Assembly (NCBI RefSeq): GCF_963662255.1
Contig: NC_085046.1
Location: 25,501,620 to 25,565,619 of the forward strand
Direction of reading: 5' to 3'
Origin: Cinclus cinclus
Lineage: Eukaryota > Chordata > Aves > Passeriformes > Cinclidae
Length of the DNA stretch: 64,000 nucleotides
Part shown: positions 35,411 through 49,269 of the stretch, one piece after another
How positions within the stretch are numbered: position 1 is the stretch's first letter
How the letters are laid out: each line of letters begins with the position of its first letter
The notes under the pieces: generated by a model
Told to the model about the DNA's origin: nothing
Seen by the model: only the letters and a program-made list of their open reading frames with translations
The model's database searches: none
Program-made: the position numbers and the translations under genes

Positions 35411-36594
35411 ACGTAGCTTGGGTTTTTTCCTTTTATTTCATTTCCAATTACTCATGTTAATTATGTGCTCCAGCATGTGAGAAACTAATGTTCTTATTTC
35501 AAGCTCTCCTTAAAGAAATTGTCAGGCAACCTTTCCCATACTGTTCTGCTCAGCTGCTCCAAAGTTGTGTACTTTGACTATATGTGCAGAGGTTAGTGTG
35601 CCAGATGGTGTGATTGTTTCTAGAATGTGAAAAACCACAGAGAGACCCCTGAAATACATCCCTTCTGTCATAAAACATCACTTTAACTGGCTTTTCAGAA
35701 ATGAGACATAGGTAAATTAAGGTGCAGAGAACCAATGTATCTAACATTGAATATCAAAAGGTCAGTTGATACATTTCCAAAGGCATTTAATTGATCTTCA
35801 GTATTAGACTACTTTTTAGCAACATTCTTTACTGACATTAGTTTCCTGCTTTAGTCTATTGTTTAAAAGCCAGCTTGTTAATTTATCCATCAAAATAATG
35901 ATCTAAGTCTCTACATTTATTTTGTTATTTATTATGCATAGAGATTACAGAATGTATTTGCTAATACTTCAATCTAGATAAGATTATACAGCTCTACTGA
36001 AGTAATGCAAAGCTTCCACAAATATAGATTTACTCTGAATTGCATCAGAGCCAAAGCAAAGAATTTGGTTTGTTTGGTTTCCTATCTACCCTCTCCCCCA
36101 TTCTTCAAGAAAACAAACTAAAGAGAATTTTTTCTAATGGCTTAACTCCATGAACATTCCTCTATTTATATGAAGCAAATTTCACTGCTTTCACAAGGGA
36201 GAGGGAAGAAGAGGTGACTCTTTCAAATGTAATAATCAGTTTTGCTGGTTGAAATATTTTATGAATCTGAAAGTCCCCCACACCCCCAGTGACAGCATGC
36301 AGAGGAGGTACAACATACTTCCATTGCCAGTGAACTCTGCTCGCTGGTGTAGATGGGGAAATTTAGGATTCTACAAGTCTGTTTCTATAAAATTCAAAGG
36401 CAGCATTTGACCTCACTGATTGGCAGGTGAGTTTTGGTCATCATGAAAGGGCTTTGTAAGCCATACATGAGATCCCTTTGCTCCCTGAAGCTGAGCTTCA
36501 GTATACCAGTGAATTCAGTTTTGTGTAGGAGCCCTTCTTTCTCCAACTGACCACAAACAATGTCTGTGGATATGTATATTCTGCATTGTTTTTC

Positions 36595-36650
36595 CATACA
36601 TATATATATATATGTATGTGTATATATACCTATATATATCTGTACATATC
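36595..36650. repeat. Interrupted (TA)n/(TG)n microsatellite
   Basis: Several TA blocks separated by TG and CC interruptions. Confidence 0.9.
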
Positions 36651-39297
36651 TCCTTTCCCCCAAAGGCTCTTCGAACAGTGCATAGACATGCTTGTGTGTT
36701 TGGCTCCAAAAAGATCCACAACAGTTGAATGTCAGGCAGGTCAGCAATTAATCTGAGTGGGCTAAGCCACAGCCCTTTGTGGCATATAAATTCCTTATAT
36801 TTCAGTGAAAAGCTGCTAGTATCTGATGTAAACTTCAGATACCAGAAACTATTGCAGATATTTATTTAATCTACCCACTCAGCGTGGGAACTTGAGCATT
36901 CACTTCAGCCTGTGCATTGTATGGGGAGAGAAAGAGGAACTGAAAAGATTTGCCAGTGACTGTAGACCTACATTTGTAAGCTTTTCTCAATCTGTTCTGG
37001 AATTCAAGCTTTTTTTCATCTGACAGCTTGTAAGAGTGTATAATTCAATTTCCTTACATTTAGATGTTGGCAACATGGTTGCTACTTCAACATTTTTGAT
37101 GTTTCATGGTCAGCTTCTTTCATCTTTAACATCAGTTAGCGACAAAGCCAGCACGTAAGTGCTTTGAGTAGAACTGTTTCATTTGTAAATCCTCACACAA
37201 CAAGGAGATGAACACGGGTACTGCGAACAGAGTTTAATGAGAAGCAGCAGACTGATCCATTCACATTGGCCCAGACTTCTGAAGTTCATAACTCAGTGCC
37301 TAAAACCAGAATTTTGCTAACTAACTTTCTATATGGATTAAACAAAAAGGTTATTTTGATTAACATTTGTCATTTGTCATTTTGTCAGGTGAACTGAGAA
37401 AACATAATTTTAATTCTACAGACGTTTATCTTTATTAACATCTCAAAACTTAGTAGAGGGTTACTTTATTTTTCTATTCCATGTAAAAATACCTTGTTGT
37501 TTTGAGAACACTGACTAGTCGGTCATTTGTGCCTACCCAGTATTCATTTAAGAATGATTTATTAATTCTGATTAGTAATGAGATCTGGGTAAAATACATT
37601 AAAAAAATGTAAAAATATTCTTCTGTCTCTGAATTATTTTTTGCTTTTAAGGCAATGGAAAAGTAAAACAGGTCATCAAGAAATTAGATACATAAAGATG
37701 AGAGGTGAGATAATGAGCTCATTTACATTGCATTCAGGGTTTGTTTTGAACTTCAAAACATGAGATTATAAACCAGTCAACATTTAAATACTGCCAGCTG
37801 TATGAAAGGCTAAATCAAAAATGGGCTTTTTTTTTTATCCTCTAACAATTATTCTCTCACTGGATGTTTTCTGTCTTTCCTTTGGTGATCTCTGAATGTG
37901 AAGCTCTGTCATCTTTTCTTTATTTCTTTTTTTAAAAAAACAAACCAACAAACTAAACTCCATAAATAAATTTTGAAGTCTACAGTAAATAACAGTTAGT
38001 GGAGAGTAGAAGAATAGAAGGTATATTAGAAGTGCAGGTGTTGGGTTATTCAGTGAAGCTCTCCTTTAAAAAATACTTTGCTACTGGTACAGTTCAGAGC
38101 TTGACTCTGGGCAAACAAAATTTGTTCTGCATAACAGATAATCAGAGCTAAGGTAATAGACCTCAAATACAGTTTTCCTGTGCTTTAGGTGATATTTCAT
38201 AGGCCTTTCACAGTAGTGCTTATATCTAGATACACTATTCAGACTTCTGTGAGGGCAGAAGGAAAAGGAAGAGTTTCTTTTCTATGTTGGGGCTTTGCAA
38301 TCTGCCGCAGGGTGGTGGACAATAGACAGGTGTACTTTCCCTGCTGCAGGAATAAGCCAAAGGACAATGTAAGCTTGCAGTTATGATGGTGGACCGTATG
38401 TTGGCATTTATGTTAAGGTGTTGCCAGCAAGATTTCCATCATTATCCTTCTATTCATCCCCAATTTTATTTCTTTGTAGAGAATAAGTTGCTTCTCCATG
38501 TTTTACTGATTAGATTACTTCTCATATCCTTGGTAATTCTGGACATGGGTTGTACATCTCTTAATTCCACCATTCCAATTACTTGGATGAAGCTTTCTTG
38601 CTCTTCTCACAGCAGAGAAATTCATATTCTGAGCAGAACCAGGCAAGAACCTATGGTTTCATCAGGATTTTCTTTTCCTCTCTTTCCCTGAACAGTCAGA
38701 AAAGGCTGTGACAATTTTAGCCTGCTGTGATAAATGATAACTCAACTAACTCATCGTTATAGTGGAGGAGGGAGCTTAAAGACATAAGAGGATAACCTTT
38801 CAGGGATGCACAAATTTGCTCAAATAAATAACATCAGGAAAGGGCACCATATTCATCCTTAGATTTTTTTTCTTAGTGTCTGAAACTAACTCATGCCCTA
38901 GCTACCATGGTACTGTAAAGTCATTTCATTTTCCATTATCTAGATTATCTGTTCAAATTTGGTCCACGATGTCACTTGGCCCAATCTTCTGTAAATTAGA
39001 TGTGCTTGACTAGGACTACTGTCATATACTCAGTAACCTTAAAAGGAAACACAAACTTTGCCAGTATAAAAATGGAGACAGAGACAAAAAACAAAGTGAT
39101 ATGAGTAAAAAGCAGTTCAAGTGACTTTTTACAGAAAGCCTACCAGAGTCTCCAGTCAGCTTCACTGATAAAGCTGCTATTCCTGCTTGCAATCTATTTT
39201 CCACTGAATATAATCAGCAAAACAAACACGAAATAATCTTGTTAGTTGCAGACTGCTGTGTTGGCACCTGAACAGCACCTAATGTGCCAGCTGCTGC

Positions 39298-39327
39298 TTT
39301 GTTTTGTTTTGTTTGTTTGTTTGTTTC
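39298..39327. repeat. (TTTTG)n / (TTTG)n microsatellite
   Basis: Two to three TTTTG units followed by about four TTTG units. Confidence 0.9.
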
Positions 39328-42210
39328 TTGCTGTATTAATGGATTTTACATCACTTTTATTATCCAGTGAAAATATAAAAAACCATTCAGGTTGTGTGGA
39401 TGCCAAAGGGGTTTTGTGGAGAAATTTGGCTGCATAGCATCCATTTTTGGAATTGGTGATCATTGTATATTTTCACTTGATTACACATGTACAAAATATG
39501 TGGCCTGTTAAGTGCTTTGAGTGGTCATGAGGGATCCACTTTGGGTTTTGTAAGGGTACCTGTACACTGCACACTGCATCACTTTACAGCAGATACTCTG
39601 CTGAACTGCTGCCATCACCTTGAACAATCATCCAATGCCTCTCTTAATCCTATCTTCCTTTCCCCAGGAAATACTGGTTTCAAACATGCAAAAATTTTTT
39701 GTGGTAAGATGAAAGAAAAAGAAAAATATGAGATTTTTATTTGCTTCAGCATTTCAAATAATTTATTTTTGCTTTGCTTTCACCTCCTCAATGGGCTTTC
39801 TCAGATACAATAACATCTTTTATTCCTGGACAGTGAAAGTAGTGTGAGAAAATAAAATATTACATTATTTTGACCCTTAAGAGACTAATCAGAAAAAATA
39901 CTCATAAACATGAAGCCAAGTTATTAAGGGTTTTGTTAAATTTAGTTGGACAGACTTGGTTTACAGATTGTATACCTTCCCAGGTGAAATTAATGGTAAT
40001 TTCTGAAGCAGGCAAGGGAGGAATTTTAGGACTTAGAAGAATATTTTGATAGCTGTGGAGGAGAAAATCTCAGCTAGCTAAGAACTAGTTATGGCCTTTG
40101 TGCACAAAATTACTATTGCTTATCAAATAATTCTCATAACTCTCACATACATGATAAGCATAGATCTTCACATACCTTTTAGCATTTACAGTGTCTGTGG
40201 GCATTTTAAAAATCATAGCACAGTAATTTAGATGGGAAAATTTGATTAATTTTTATTTTGTATATTATCCAGAAGTCTTCCCTCAAGTAATAATCGATTT
40301 CATATTTCTGATAAAAGCTTCATACAGTATTTATGGTCTTTAAAGGGTTTTAGACCGAGAGTGTTTATGAAATACTTTGGAAAAATCCTTGTTTAGAAAT
40401 GTTGGGATAACAGTTGTCCATTAGACCAATAATGGTATTAAACCAATAGCTTAACATTAATATTTTTATGTCTTCTAGCCTAAGTCATAAAACTTAACCA
40501 AAGCAACCCCAACCTTTTATTCTCCACATTGTTATTCTTTTGTGAAATAAATTTCAGGAATAAAATAGACAAGTAGTTTATGGCATGTGATCAAACATGA
40601 TCAATAATATAAATAAATATATATGGAGCACAAAAATAGAATCAAAGCTATGTCAACGGAGACAAACAAGTAGGCTTTTGGGTGCATACACATACATGGC
40701 CTTTCGATATAACAAGACATGGAGCTTTTATATTCATTTGTACTCATGTTTACCACTTGCTTGATTTCCAGTCTGCATGGTTTATTGCATATTATAATTT
40801 CAAAAGATTATGTTACCAGGGTAATGAACAGTAAAAAAAAAAAATTGCAATTCATCCTAATAAGCTTGAATGGTAACTCACATGCCTTGGACATTTCTAG
40901 CCAGGCATAATTTATCCTCATCTTTGGCTGTGAAACATTGTGGATCTTCTTAACTGAGTCCCTGACAGATGGTTTAAGCTTTTTCAGGACTATGTTTCCA
41001 ATCACTTTGCCCATATTGCAAAATTGGCCTTGAAAAAGGGTAAAGAGTTGTTATGCTGCATTAACATCTCTTATGAATTGCTTGCTGTGAAGGACATGAA
41101 AAAGAAGGAAATCAGAAAAGCAACATTTTAAAAATACACTTTTGAAAGTTAAAATTGTTGGATAGGATGATGATCTTAATTTATGTCCCTCACCTCAATT
41201 AGAATGTGAATGTGGTCACATTATGTGTGATAATGCAAACACAACCTGTTACCTTGTTTCATAAATGATTCAGATTGCATTCATAAGAAGTGTTAAAAGT
41301 GCTGTAATTAGGAAAACTTCTTATAGTCTTAAACCCTGCTGATGGATAGCACAATTGACTGCTATTAGATGAACTGGGATTTCTGTAGCACTCTCAAGAT
41401 TTTTGCTACTCTGAGTGGAAAGGCTCAAATATCTGCATTCATTTCTGCATGAAACATGGATTGATCACATGTGCGTTGCCAAATTTTCATTTTCTTTTGC
41501 AGCTTCAGCTGACTGACTTCTTCATATAAACTGCTGTTCTTTTCTTCTTGCCGCCTTTTAGTTTATGATAAAAATCAATGAAAGCTGAAACCTTCCACAG
41601 TCATCTATAAAATGCAATTACTGTATACAACACACAGTAAAGCTCCTGTGGTGTATATGTTGAGACATAATTTATGCCACTTACCTCCAGAGAGGTATTG
41701 ATCCTACTCTGTGAATATCTTACAAAAGGGCTGTTGAAAGCAGGCTCAAGGAAATATGTGGTTATTGGGACTGATCTGTAATTTGATTAATAATGACTTA
41801 ATTCTTGAACTCTGTTCCTTACTGCACTGTTTTCTGTACCTGAGCCTTTTGTTCTTGAATATTGCCCCTACTGATTCCCTCCAGAGGCCCACACTTCCTT
41901 CCTGTCTCTCAGAAGCAATGTAGTCTCTGTGATCTGCACCAAAGGATCCATAGGAAAAAGCTGAAGTGACTTGTCAGATTTGTTTTTTATTTTTAAAATG
42001 GCTTGCAGTCTTTTCTAACCTTGAAAGTGGTGGTTGTCCAGCACAGCCTTCACCCTTCTGTGGTAGGGTCCAGTTCTTAGTTTCCTGCTGTGGATAGGAA
42101 GGAAAAGTGATTCTGAGCAAAGAGTACAGCAGGGATTCTCCAATACTGTAACTCAATAATTCAATTTAACTCATGGTTTTGAGACCTGCAATCCAACATA
42201 TAAATTGTGG

Positions 42211-43235
42211 AATTCTAGAATCATTTAGGTTAGAAAAGACCTAAAGATCTTTAAGACCTTTAAGATCACCACATCCAACCATTACCTTAACACTGCCAAG
42301 TCCACCACTAATACATGTATTAGATGCCACATCTCTGTCTTTTAAATGCCCCCAGGGATGGTGACTTAGCCACTTCCTTGGGCAGCCTGTTCCAATGCTT
42401 GACTACTCTTTCAGTGGAGAAGTTTTTCCTAAAATCCTACATAAATCTCCCCTGACACAACCTAAGGCCATTTCCTCTTGTTCTGTCCCTTCTTACTTGG
42501 GAGAGCACCTGGCTTCACCTCCTTTCAGGTAGTTGTAAACAGTGATAAGGTTTCCCCTGGGCCTTCTCCTCACCAGCCTAAGTGCCATGAGCTCCCTCAG
42601 CTGCTCCTCATCATGCTTATGTTCCAGACCCTTCACCAGCTCTACTGCCCTTCTCTGGACACACTCCAGCACCTCAGTGGCTTTCTTGTTGGTACGGGGC
42701 CCGAAACTGAACATGGGTTTTGAGGTGCAGCCTCACTAGTGCCAAGTCCAGGGGGATGATCGCTGCCTTGGTGCTGCTGCTCACACTAATTCTGCTACAA
42801 GCCACAATGACAGTCGCCTTCTTGGCCACCTGGGCATTCTGCTGGCTCATGTTCAACTGGCAGTAGACCAGGTGTCCTTTCAGCCACTTTGCCCCTAGCC
42901 TGTAGTGATCCATGGGGTTGTTGTGACCCAAGTGCAGGACCCAGAATGTTTCCTTGTTGAATGTCATACCATTAGTCCTTCACACATCAGTCATACCATT
43001 AGTCCTTGACACAATCCAGCCTGTCCAGATCACTTTGCAGAGCCTTCCTGCCTTCCAGCAGATGAGCATTCCTACCCAGCTTGATGTCACCTGTCTGGAG
43101 GCAAACTAGATTCCCTTGCCCAGTTTTTGATAAAGGTATTAAACAGGATTGGCCCCAACACTGAGCCCTGGGTAACACCACTAGTGGCTGGCTGCCATCT
43201 GGATGTAACTCCATTCACCACCACTCTTTGGGTTG
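42211..43235 (-). mobile_element. CR1 LINE, 3' end fragment (5'-truncated)
   Basis: The minus strand carries the 3' portion of an avian CR1. Plus-strand hallmarks in order are GAATCATTTAGGTTAGAAAAG (near 42219), CACTGCCAAGTCCACCACTA, CCCAGGGATGGTGACTTAGC, GGGCAGCCTGTTCCAATGCT, the decayed frame reading LECVQRRAVELVKGLEH on the minus strand (about 42610-42670), TTCTTGGCCACCTGGGCA, and GATGTAACTCCATTCACCAC near the 5' truncation. A short tandem duplication (42964-42990 repeated at 42991-43011) interrupts it. Frames are broken, so the copy is inactive. It belongs to a different CR1 subgroup from the copy at 21.5 kb, judged by its 3' end. Confidence 0.93.
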
Positions 43236-44196
43236 AGCCTTTTTATTACACAGTGAACAGCGCATCCGTGCAAGCAAAGAAACACCAGGAAAATCCTTCA
43301 AGAATGATATAAAACATAAAGTGGGGAGAATTTATGCAAACCTTTCAGTGTTCTGGTGTTGGGTAACATTTGCATAGCAAAATAATGAGGAAAAAACACT
43401 TCTGCAAGTATAAACCTCTATTACTCAGCCCCTTGTCTCAGGTAAATTCCTCAAATAAAGAGTTGTTGAGTGGTGTCTCTGACACAGTTTCCATTTCAAA
43501 GTTCACATTCCTTGAGATACTACAAGAATGTTAGTAATTTGCTGTACATGAGTACTCATAGAATGAGAGTTCAGGAGAGTTTAATTCACTTTGGGCAGAG
43601 ACCTGGGTAGGATATTAGCTTCTCTATTATATCATTACAGTAAACAGTTCAACCTAGTTCTGACGTAAATATCCTGGCTTGGGATTTGACAGAAGTTAAT
43701 TGTCTATTGTGATTGCGTTGTAGTTGTTGAGTATTACAATGGGACGTGATGAAATAATATCTATTGAAAATGAGAGAAATTGCCTGTTAAGTAATGCTCA
43801 AAACATATTTCTGGCCCAGATTGACCTAAACTAAACCAAAGTAGAAATACACATGATAAGGAGCTTTTTTCTCTTCATCTATTTATTGGTGGGGTTTTCA
43901 ACAAAGTGTAAGCTCATATCATTAGTTCTGGAAAACTCGAAGTGGTGCTTGAGTAGCAACTGAATAAAAAATAAACTAAACCTCATTATACATACAGAGA
44001 AAAACCCCAAACTGACCAAAAAAATCCAAAACTTTGGCTAAGAAATCAAAACCAGAAACTGAATTCCATTTTGCAATGCTTTTTATTTTACCAGTCATGT
44101 TATTATGAAAACTTAGTCTCAGTGAAGCAAGTGCCAGTGTTTCTGTGCATTCCTCCAAGCAAGCATTACAGCTGAGAGTGGTGCAGCCATCAGTGT
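43236..44196. other. AT-rich intron, no gene seen
   Basis: Nothing beyond ordinary intronic DNA was recognised between the CR1 copy and the MIR-like relic. Confidence 0.55.
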
Positions 44197-44275
44197 TACC
44201 TGCTTGGGCAAAATCTCATCATAGCCTTCTGCATTGGTTTTTCCATCTATGAGATGCTTTGTATCTTTGCTTAAA
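44197..44275 (+). mobile_element. Probable MIR-type SINE relic
   Basis: TGCTTGGGCAAAATCTCATC (44201-44220), then CTTCTGCATTGGTTTTTCC and ATCTATGAGATG, follows the MIR core order (CTTGGGCAAGTCACTTAACC, CTCTGTGCCTCAGTTTCCCC, ATCTGTAAAATG). The following TTTGAAAAGTATCTG recalls the MIR tail. It is heavily diverged and its head is not visible. Confidence 0.5.
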
Positions 44276-44960
44276 GATAAAAGTCAAAATTGCTTTGAAA
44301 AGTATCTGTTGAGACTATGAAGCTTGACTGTGTATTTAATAAGGGATAAAAGAGCCATCACTGCAGTGGTAAGCAATTAAACTCTTTTAATTTCTTTGCT
44401 GACTTCAGTTTTTTTTCTTGAATTTTTTTTTTTTTTTGGTAAAGTTTTATCCACTCTGGCAAGGAAAATGTCCTTTTGATATTAAGATGATGTGAATAAT
44501 GAGTAAAATGCCTGACACAGAGTGGTAGTCCAACCCAGATATGGAAGGGAAATCCAATCCGTACAGTCAAATCCAACTGGAAAGTTCTTACACCATGAGT
44601 GAGCTTGACCTTTTGTTTGAAAAAAGAGAGGAAGAACAGTGAAGTGAAGTGATGGTTTTAAGAACTCAGCCACTGCATCTAGGAATTTGTAAAAATAACT
44701 TATTTGGTAAGCTGGAGAAATCAAGCTTTGGAAATTACTAAGGAAGTAAGGAAGCTTGGTTAAAACAAATGGTCACAGATTAACCAACATATCTCAGTAT
44801 GGTTTAGCCATGAAAAAGATGAAATGCTCCTAGGGCAAGTCAGGTAAGGTACTTCTAGTGAGGTGGAAAATTATATTATTGGTATTTTATCTGGAAAATT
44901 ATGTGCAATTCTAGTAACTCATATTCAAGGAAGAAATAATAGACTCTGGGAAATGCCAGG

Positions 44961-44994
<34 letters not shown>

Positions 44995-47900
44995 AGAGGA
45001 AACTAAAAGACAGCTTGTTAGGCCTAGGAGAAAGGGGTTTTGTTTAATTTAACTGCTCTGTTCTGTATCCTGGGGTAAGAACAAAGGAAGTAAAAACACT
45101 TCCTTCAGCTGAACAACAATGTTGCCATAAGAATCAATGTGTTGCCATTGCCCATACACAAATTCTAGGCTAGAAATCACCTAGCAATCAGAGAAGTGGA
45201 TTCTGGATCATCTGACCTGTTGGGAGAGCTAAATGAAGAACTTAATCAGTATTAATATGGATTTTGATAATTTCTGAAAGACAGGATGGGATGTGGTGCC
45301 TGTAGCAGCTTACCAGGATCCTTCTTTTGCAGCTATGCCTTTTAACTCATACAAATTAAATCCACCCATTGAAAAGGATGTGATGTTGCTGACTTCAGTT
45401 TGATTGCAGAGTGGTATTAAGTGTAGCAATACTTTATGTTTAAAATGCAAATGATGTATTGTAAAGAGTATAGGAGATTTGAAAAAATTTTAATTACAAC
45501 TAGTCGATTCATATGAACTCACTCTCTTGGGTGAAGGTCTAAGAGAGGGGTCAGGGATCTGTGACTTTTCTGAAGCCAGAAATTCAGCTAGAAGAGTTCG
45601 AAGCTGAAATCACTTGAGAACATTAGATGAACCAGAGCATGACAAAATGCAGCCATTTTGCATTTTTCCTTGCTACACACACTGCCAAAGGAGTGTAAGA
45701 GAGGGCAGAATGGAGGGTATGTAGTGATATCTTATTTGGAAATTTCCTATTTAATGGAAGAATTACCAGGCGCTTGGTTGCCTCTGCCACCTTTCCAGCT
45801 TCTGTAATGAAACCGAACTTCCTGTACTTGCCCATGTATATTCTAGTTTGTTAAGCAAAAGGATCTATTATTGCACAGTAAATGCTGAACACACTTTATA
45901 TACCTGAGAAATTTGCTCTGAGTTTTCATTTGTATATGAATTCAGTAGATATCAGCTGTGGTCAAGGTTGCTGTGATTCCAAAGCAAAGTTTGGTCTAGT
46001 TTGAATGTCCCAGAATGGATCAGACAATACAGATGTTGTATATCATCAGTTCGATCAACAGCTTATCAGACTCTGCCTAGTCACTGGCACACTTGTCTAC
46101 AACTGAGATTCAATGTGCTGCTACAGGAATTCAACGTGATCTACAGGGCATGACACTGGGAGAATGAACTTTCACATCTTACCAGCACTTGGTCTTGAGC
46201 AGATAAATACAATTCCTGACTGGGATATTAAATCTAATGGGAAGTAATATTTTACCAACAGCATATAAAATCTTCACAGAAACAGGGGATAGACACACAA
46301 TTTTTCTGGTCTGTCATTATCCCTCTACTTTCCCTTTTCCTGCTTCTTGACTCTTACATTGCATTCTGGCAAAGGATTTGAATGACAGTGCTGGGAAATG
46401 TCCCAGGAGACAGGGTAGCAGCCTTTGCACATCTGGTGTCTGACATGATTCCCTCCTGTGCAGAGTAACTCTGTAGGCAATGGGGAGCTCTTGGAAGGTT
46501 TTGAATGAACTTTGCATCTTGAATTTAAAAAAAAAAAAAGTAAACCCTATATTTGCATGTGAAATATTACATCAAGATGAAGTAGACATAGAGTGCATTC
46601 TGCCGGCTTCGCTGTTTGCAAGTCCTACCCTGTTTCCTCATGCATGATTTTGGGAGTTAGACTTCTGCTGTAAAAATGTACTAAGGCTAATTCATCTGAA
46701 ATCTTGGTCTCAGACAGGACCTAGCTTAGTGATCTAAGAAGCACCTGGAACCTGCTTTGAGCATTTATTTTTAAAATTCCATAGGCTGCACATTTGATGT
46801 AGAATTTAGTCCTTTGCAAGATTTCTTGGGCTTTCATGATCTTTATCTGCTAAATCCACATTCATATTAATTTGTGTGCTATCCATTTCCATCTTCAATT
46901 TCAAGTGCAGACTCTGGAATTAGAGTTTTCTAGTGCTTTCTAAAAATTTGGGCTCCCTTCTTATGTTACATTGGTTCATCCAGGTTTAGGGTACTGACAT
47001 AGTCTGTTAGTTGTTATGCATTTGCTGATGGGTGATAATTAAATTGTATTGCTTTCAATTGTGTGACTGTATACAAGAAATCTTCTGTGAAAATTGGATC
47101 AGAAAATAAGGCAAGTATAAAATCTTTGCTTTGTTTATGAAGAAAAGGCACAATTGATTTGCACCTCTTTCAGTCATGTTGAGGGAACAACAGGTTTCCA
47201 GGTGTGTTTAGAATGGTATTAGCCCTGTGGTTGTCTTGAATACAAGATGCAGCCCATTGAGTCTGTTTGCAAGTGTGGCAGCTACTATGAAGCATATTTT
47301 CTATTTTCAAGGTGGGTTGAAAGGAGGGCAGGATGTGAAGGGATTCCAGCAGCAGACTGGTCCTGCACTAACCTGAGGCTGCTGTGCTGCTGGGAAGAAA
47401 GCCAGGGCAGAGGCCAGTCACTGCTGCAGATGCCAGTGCTCAAGAAATATAATCTGGAAGTTAACAGCTGCCAAACTAGCCCTCAGAGTAGCCAAGCTAG
47501 TTGGCTTTTTTTGGAAGAGATGACAGAAAGTGGCCAAAGGGACCAGTAGTGGCAATTTTCCAACTGCAGGACTGAAACAAAGCCAAATAAGTACTGTGAT
47601 TGTACTGCTCTTTTCAGAATAAGAGGTATTGTCAGCAGAATTCCAATTCAGACATTTTCTTTTGTTGCATTCACATCCTGGAGGATTTGCAATTAAATAG
47701 ATTAAATGTATGAGCAAAATGGAACCTTCCCCCCACTTTTCTGACTTCATCCCAGTCTAGGGCAATGGCAAAATTAAAAATAGACACACGGCCCCTTCTC
47801 CAAATGTCATGGTCCATGGAAGTAAAATGCTTTTCAAATTAGTAACTCAGCCTTGTGTGCAAGTCAGTGGGGCACTGGCTGGATGGGTCACCCCCTTTTA

Positions 47901-49269
47901 CAGGGGGCCCACTTGATATTGCCCAGCTTAAGGTAGGAGTTGTTCAGAAGCACATGGTGATGGCTCAGTACCTGCCTGGAGTTCATATAAAGCACTGCTA
48001 ATTCTTGCTAAGATCTCTTTGGTCTGCTGCTGTGCCTGGTGCCCACAGCTGACCTGGCAGCTTTCCATGCTGTGGTTGCAGAGCAACCTCCCTCACCTGC
48101 AGCACAGAAGGTCAAGGGCAGAGGACCTCACTCTGATCACCTCTGCTATAGAATGCCTAGCTAATAACACTCCTAAGCTATGTTGTGGTCCCAAAGAGAA
48201 TATTGATTCTGCCACCTAAACAAGCCATCCTTTCTCAGGATTAGTCAGGTGTCTCTAAAAGCTCATGACACAGTTAAAGGTGAGACCTCATGCTAAGAAT
48301 GAGGGCAAAAAGAGATGGAAAGATTGAGAGACATTTGAAGCTAAAGAGATGGTATTTTTGAAGTAAGGAAGAAAACCTCTGGGAAGCAGACCAGGAGAAA
48401 GGCTTCATATTTGTGAAACAAATCAAGTGTGAAAGGAGATTGATTTCTGGGGGAAAGGCAATATGAAAGCTGTTACTGGAATTGACTTTTATTCTAGCAC
48501 ATCTGGAGAGATCTTTTTCACTTTTTAAATACAGGATGGACTATGTGGTAAATTATAGAATCACATGAGAGCTGAACAAATCATATTCCTATGGCCATCT
48601 TCATTTATCATACAAGCTTTGTCAGGCAGTTCATCTTCTTACAATTGACCCATCATCTTAACATGCTAAAATGTAGGGGAATGTTTCCTGTTTCTGCTTC
48701 TAAATATAGAATTTACTCCATAGTGACCTCAACTATGTACTGAGAATGGCCAAGTTACACCCATACTTTTCTATATACAAATATGTAGCTTCAAAGTACT
48801 TTATTTCAAATCCTGGATTACAAAGGGAGGAGTTGGAAAGCTCAGATTCCTACCTAATGCAACCACTCCCAGCCTGGGAAACAATGAAATATATCTTATG
48901 TTGTATACCTTAGGAGGCCAGGTGGTTCACTGCCTAAGCATACCTGTTTCCTTTCATTGACTACAAAGGGAGAGCATCTATAGAATGATCAGGTGACTCA
49001 GACTCAAAGGAGTCATCGTAACTTGATGGAACTTTGGAGCTGAGACCCCAAATTATCAGTACAGTCACTTTTTAGGGCATGCCTACAGCTCAGTAAGCAG
49101 GAGACTTAACTACTTTGAGACATTTTTCTCATTGTCTGAAAAAGTGCAGTGCAAATTTTCCTGTCTATATGTTTTATTTAGAGGGTAGGTGCACCCTGGG
49201 GTTCTTTGCTATAAAACACAGAAGAGAGGCATAAGGTGTTATTATTACAAATATTATTGCAGAATCTGA
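44276..49269. other. AT-rich intron, no gene seen
   Basis: Contains a T32 run (44962-44993) and no recognised exon. A 100-codon open frame at 47247-47549 (minus-strand overlap at 47418-47750) matches nothing known to me and has no clear splice context. Confidence 0.6.
44962..44993. repeat. Poly-T run (T32)
   Basis: Thirty-two uninterrupted T, preceded by C and followed by GAGAGG. It could be the reverse-strand poly-A tail of a retroposed sequence, but no source sequence is recognised on its left side. Confidence 0.95.

Larger units (their letters stand above)
35411..42210. other. AT-rich intron, no gene seen
   Basis: Intronic DNA holding a TA/TG microsatellite (36595-36650) and a (TTTTG/TTTG)n tract (39298-39327). 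No recognised exon or transposon was found. The region 41180-41420 is complex and could hold a conserved element, on weak grounds. Confidence 0.6.

Noticed and set aside
42493..42967. Minus-strand frames reading like a reverse transcriptase tail
   Set aside because: They are part of a decayed CR1 3' region, so they are annotated with the element and not as genes.
47247..47750. A 100-codon plus frame with an overlapping 110-codon minus frame
   Set aside because: No recognisable protein, domain or splice pattern. The length is compatible with chance in slightly GC-richer DNA.
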